This document shows positions 13,045-14,704 of a stretch of DNA of 14,704 nucleotides, in pieces. The DNA is from CAYNFH01 sp964396385. Lineage in GTDB: Bacteria; Armatimonadota; Chthonomonadetes; Chthonomonadales; CAJBBX01. The DNA lies in contig CAYNFH010000168.1 in assembly GCA_964396385.1 (NCBI GenBank), positions 1 to 14,704 on the forward strand. Direction: 5' to 3'. The notes below the pieces were generated by a model. It was given only the letters and a program-made list of their open reading frames with translations, had not been told where the DNA came from and did not search any database. Position 1 is the first letter of the stretch; each line of letters starts with the position of its first letter. A program made the translations under genes and the position numbers.

Positions 13045-14570
13045 TCGCATTCCTCCAGTTCCCTGATTGCCTGCGGAACCGACTCTATAATGTCTCCTGC
13101 GATAAGTCCGGTTTCACCCATTTTATCTCTAGCCAGGTCACCTGCGCGGCCGTGAAGGTAAACGGCGGCGCAAGCGGCGTCGAACGCATCGAGACCGCGG
13201 GCCAGCATGGCGCCCGCGATTCCGGTCAGCGAATCTCCACTACCGCCGGTGGCCATCCCCGGGTTCCCGGCGGTGTTGACAGCAACCGGCAGCTCCACGG
13301 AAGGGCTTCTCCCGTCGGACACAAGGGTCCGCGCGCCCTTAAGGACGACCACCGCTCGATATCGCCGAGCCGCCTCCCGCACGGCGGTGACGCGGTCCCC
13401 CTGCACGATGCCGGCGTCTGTTCCCAGGAGTCTGCCGCATTCGCCCGGATGCGGCGTCAGGATGACCGGCGCGGTTCGTCCATGAAGCGATTGCGGTTCG
13501 CGGGCAAGGGCGTTCAGACCGTCCGCGTCGATGACTGCCGGGAGGTCCATCTCTCGTATGGCCGATTGGAGCAGCGCGACCGCCGGATCCGAGTGGGTCG
13601 CGCCCGGGCCGATGCAGAGCACCGTCGCGCGCTCAGAGGCAGTTCGCAGTGGCTCCAGCGCATCCTGACACAGCGCGCCGTCGCGCTCAGGCAACGCCAC
13701 CGTCATAGCTTCGTTTAGCTTGCCCGCGATCAACGACTGGGCGCTGGCGGGCGCCGCTACCGTGACCAGCCCCGCCCCCGCCCGCATCGCCGCAAGGGCC
13801 GCCATCGTCGGCGCCCCGCTCATTCCGCGTGAGCCTCCGACCACGAGGACATGTCCGAACTGGTTCTTGAACGCTTCGCGGGGCCGCGGCGGAAGGAGCG
13901 GGCGAAGCGAGTCCGGCCGGATCCAGGAGTAAGGCGTCTCCGGCGATGCGGCCCTCCAGTCGAAACCGATGTCGCTGACCACCAATTCCCCGACGCAATC
14001 GGCGCCGGGAGGCAAGAACATGCCGAGCTTGGGATATCCAAACGTGACGGTTGCCATGGCGCGAACGGCTTCACCTGGGGTTGCTCCGGTGTCCGAGTCC
14101 ACGCCGGAGGGAATGTCCACGGAGATGATAGGCTCCCCGGACCGGTTCATCCGGCGGATTGCCGGCGCAATGGGGTCGCGCGGCGCGCCCCCGGCGCCAG
14201 TGCCAAGCAGAGCATCCACCTGGACGGCGGATTCGAGCGGGGTCTCCCGCGGCTTTAATCCTAGATGCAGGAGGATGTCGTAGTGGATACGGGCATCGCC
14301 GGAGATCTTCTCCCCCTCTCCGGCAACAATGAGGGAGACGGTCGCGCCGGAAAGATGAAGATAGCGAGCGACGACGAAGCCGTCGCCGCCATTGTTGCCG
14401 GTGCCGCAGTAGACGTTGAACCGGCGACCCGCCGGAGGACCGAACCGGTCGCAGAGCAGTGTGAAGACCGCCCGCCCGGCGTTCTCCATAAGCACCACAC
14501 CCGGGATCCCGGCCTGCTCGATGGCCCGCCGGTCCAGCGCGCGCATCGTCTCCGCGGTCACCACTCTCAC
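13041..14570 (-). CDS. nnr: Bifunctional NAD(P)HX epimerase / ADP-dependent NAD(P)HX dehydratase
   Basis: This enzyme repairs hydrated NAD(P)H: the N-terminal YjeF_N domain epimerises R- and S-NAD(P)HX, and the C-terminal ribokinase-like domain dehydrates S-NAD(P)HX with ADP. Epimerase motifs (numbered from GTG 14570) are CGTGNNGGDG (55-64), DALLGTG (119-125) and DIPSGVD (152-158). Dehydratase motifs are VVGGSRGMSGAP (243-254), VIDADGLN (346-353), LTPHPGE (371-377) and NTAGNPGMATGGSGDSLTG (432-450). The length of about 509 is normal for the fused form. GTG 14570 gives the usual N-terminus (MRVVTAETMRALDRR). A promoter at 14577-14606 places the transcript start on this codon, so the mRNA is probably leaderless. 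The far upstream TTG 14606 falls in the -35 box. It is a housekeeping gene whose stop overlaps the start of the FHA receptor gene. Confidence 0.95.
   Translation of the reverse strand: MRVVTAETMRALDRRAIEQAGIPGVVLMENAGRAVFTLLCDRFGPPAGRRFNVYCGTGNNGGDGFVVARYLHLSGATVSLIVAGEGEKISGDARIHYDILLHLGLKPRETPLESAVQVDALLGTGAGGAPRDPIAPAIRRMNRSGEPIISVDIPSGVDSDTGATPGEAVRAMATVTFGYPKLGMFLPPGADCVGELVVSDIGFDWRAASPETPYSWIRPDSLRPLLPPRPREAFKNQFGHVLVVGGSRGMSGAPTMAALAAMRAGAGLVTVAAPASAQSLIAGKLNEAMTVALPERDGALCQDALEPLRTASERATVLCIGPGATHSDPAVALLQSAIREMDLPAVIDADGLNALAREPQSLHGRTAPVILTPHPGECGRLLGTDAGIVQGDRVTAVREAARRYRAVVVLKGARTLVSDGRSPSVELPVAVNTAGNPGMATGGSGDSLTGIAGAMLARGLDAFDAACAAVYLHGRAGDLARDKMGETGLIAGDIIESVPQAIRELEECE
13052..13056 (-). 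promoter_or_regulatory. Ribosome-binding site that decides the start of the FHA receptor gene
   Basis: GGAGG on the minus strand lies inside the last codons of nnr. It is 7 bp before ATG 13044 but has almost no spacing to ATG 13050, so the former is favoured. Confidence 0.65.
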
Positions 14571-14576
14571 GCCGCC

Positions 14577-14606
14577 ATGATAGCGGATGAATGGCGGAAA
14601 ATGCAA
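14577..14606 (-). promoter_or_regulatory. Predicted sigma-70 type promoter of nnr and the downstream operon
   Basis: On the minus strand TTGCAT (14601-14606) and TATCAT (14577-14582) are 18 bp apart. Transcription would start at about 14570, which is the first base of the GTG codon that gives the conserved Nnr N-terminus. This predicts a leaderless message. No other equally good promoter was found further down the minus-strand series. Confidence 0.55.
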
Positions 14607-14625
14607 GCTGACAGACCCGGAGCCG

Positions 14626-14647
14626 GAGTCCAGAGTTGAGAGTCCAG
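14626..14647. repeat. Direct repeat GAGTCCAG
   Basis: GAGTCCAG occurs at 14626-14633 and 14640-14647, separated by AGTTGA. It lies upstream of the nnr promoter, in the 134-bp stretch between the nnr start and the window edge. That stretch contains only this repeat, the nnr promoter and the partial palindrome at its end. Confidence 0.4.
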
Positions 14648-14684
14648 GGGTGTGTCGCCATTCGTGGCAACCTCGGAGAACAGA

Positions 14685-14704
14685 TGTAGGGGCGGCCCTG
14701 TGTG
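14685..14704. repeat. GTAGGGGCGGCCC palindrome, copy 2 (cut by window end)
   Basis: TGTAGGGGCGGCCC (14685-14698) is identical to 6320-6333. Only the left arm and the start of a different loop (TGTGTG) are visible. The complementary right arm is expected just beyond the window. Confidence 0.65.

Noticed and set aside
14571..14606. TTG 14606 as the start of nnr
   Set aside because: The codon lies in the -35 box of the predicted promoter, and the added 12 residues are not part of the usual Nnr N-terminus.
1..14704. tRNA, rRNA or riboswitch genes
   Set aside because: No cloverleaf, rRNA-like sequence or known riboswitch core was recognised in the intergenic stretches, all of which are under 300 bp.

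Overview
The window is a GC-rich bacterial segment, most likely from the phylum Armatimonadota. The main clue is the pilin-like protein near the left end. It begins with a type IV prepilin leader and the FPVFAQAREKARQAACSSNL signature, and ends with a variant of the FxDGHVK motif (FLDWHVKF). That combination is very common in the many pilin-like proteins of Armatimonadota. This assignment is an inference and no rRNA or marker gene confirms it.

Left end (1-1843, plus strand). A possible C-terminal fragment of an unrecognised gene runs to 233. A good sigma-70-type promoter (205-234) lies almost on top of the next start codon. The 532-codon frame that follows encodes a polytopic membrane domain. 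In order, spacing and local sequence it resembles presenilin-type GxGD aspartyl proteases (D136, GFAD184-187, PAL234-236). It continues without a stop into a type IV prepilin, which also has its own Shine-Dalgarno sequence and GTG start at 1139. A palindromic repeat (1848-1930) separates it from the convergent genes that follow.

Right-hand 12.7 kb (1944-14570, all minus strand, transcribed right to left). The order of transcription is: NAD(P)HX epimerase/dehydratase (nnr); a single-pass receptor-like protein with a cytoplasmic zinc-ribbon and FHA domain; a polytopic membrane protein with two FHA domains; a VWA-domain protein; a soluble zinc-ribbon protein with two FHA domains; a PP2C phosphatase; a KptA-type RNA 2'-phosphotransferase; a membrane-anchored Ser/Thr kinase with TPR repeats; an unrecognised 350-residue protein; and a DUF1003 membrane protein. 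Several junctions are tight (ATGA overlaps at 7331-7334 and 13041-13044, 6-9 bp gaps elsewhere). Others carry palindromes or short tandem repeats (5553-5620, 6321-6351, 9900-9931).

How it fits together (inference): the kinase writes phosphothreonines, PP2C erases them, and four or five FHA domains read them. The VWA protein is probably a scaffold or substrate. Two of the readers are membrane-bound, and one of these has a large extracytoplasmic region. KptA is the odd member of this phospho-signalling locus. The two strongest leads are the presenilin-like/prepilin fusion and the phospho-signalling island with its embedded RNA-repair enzyme.
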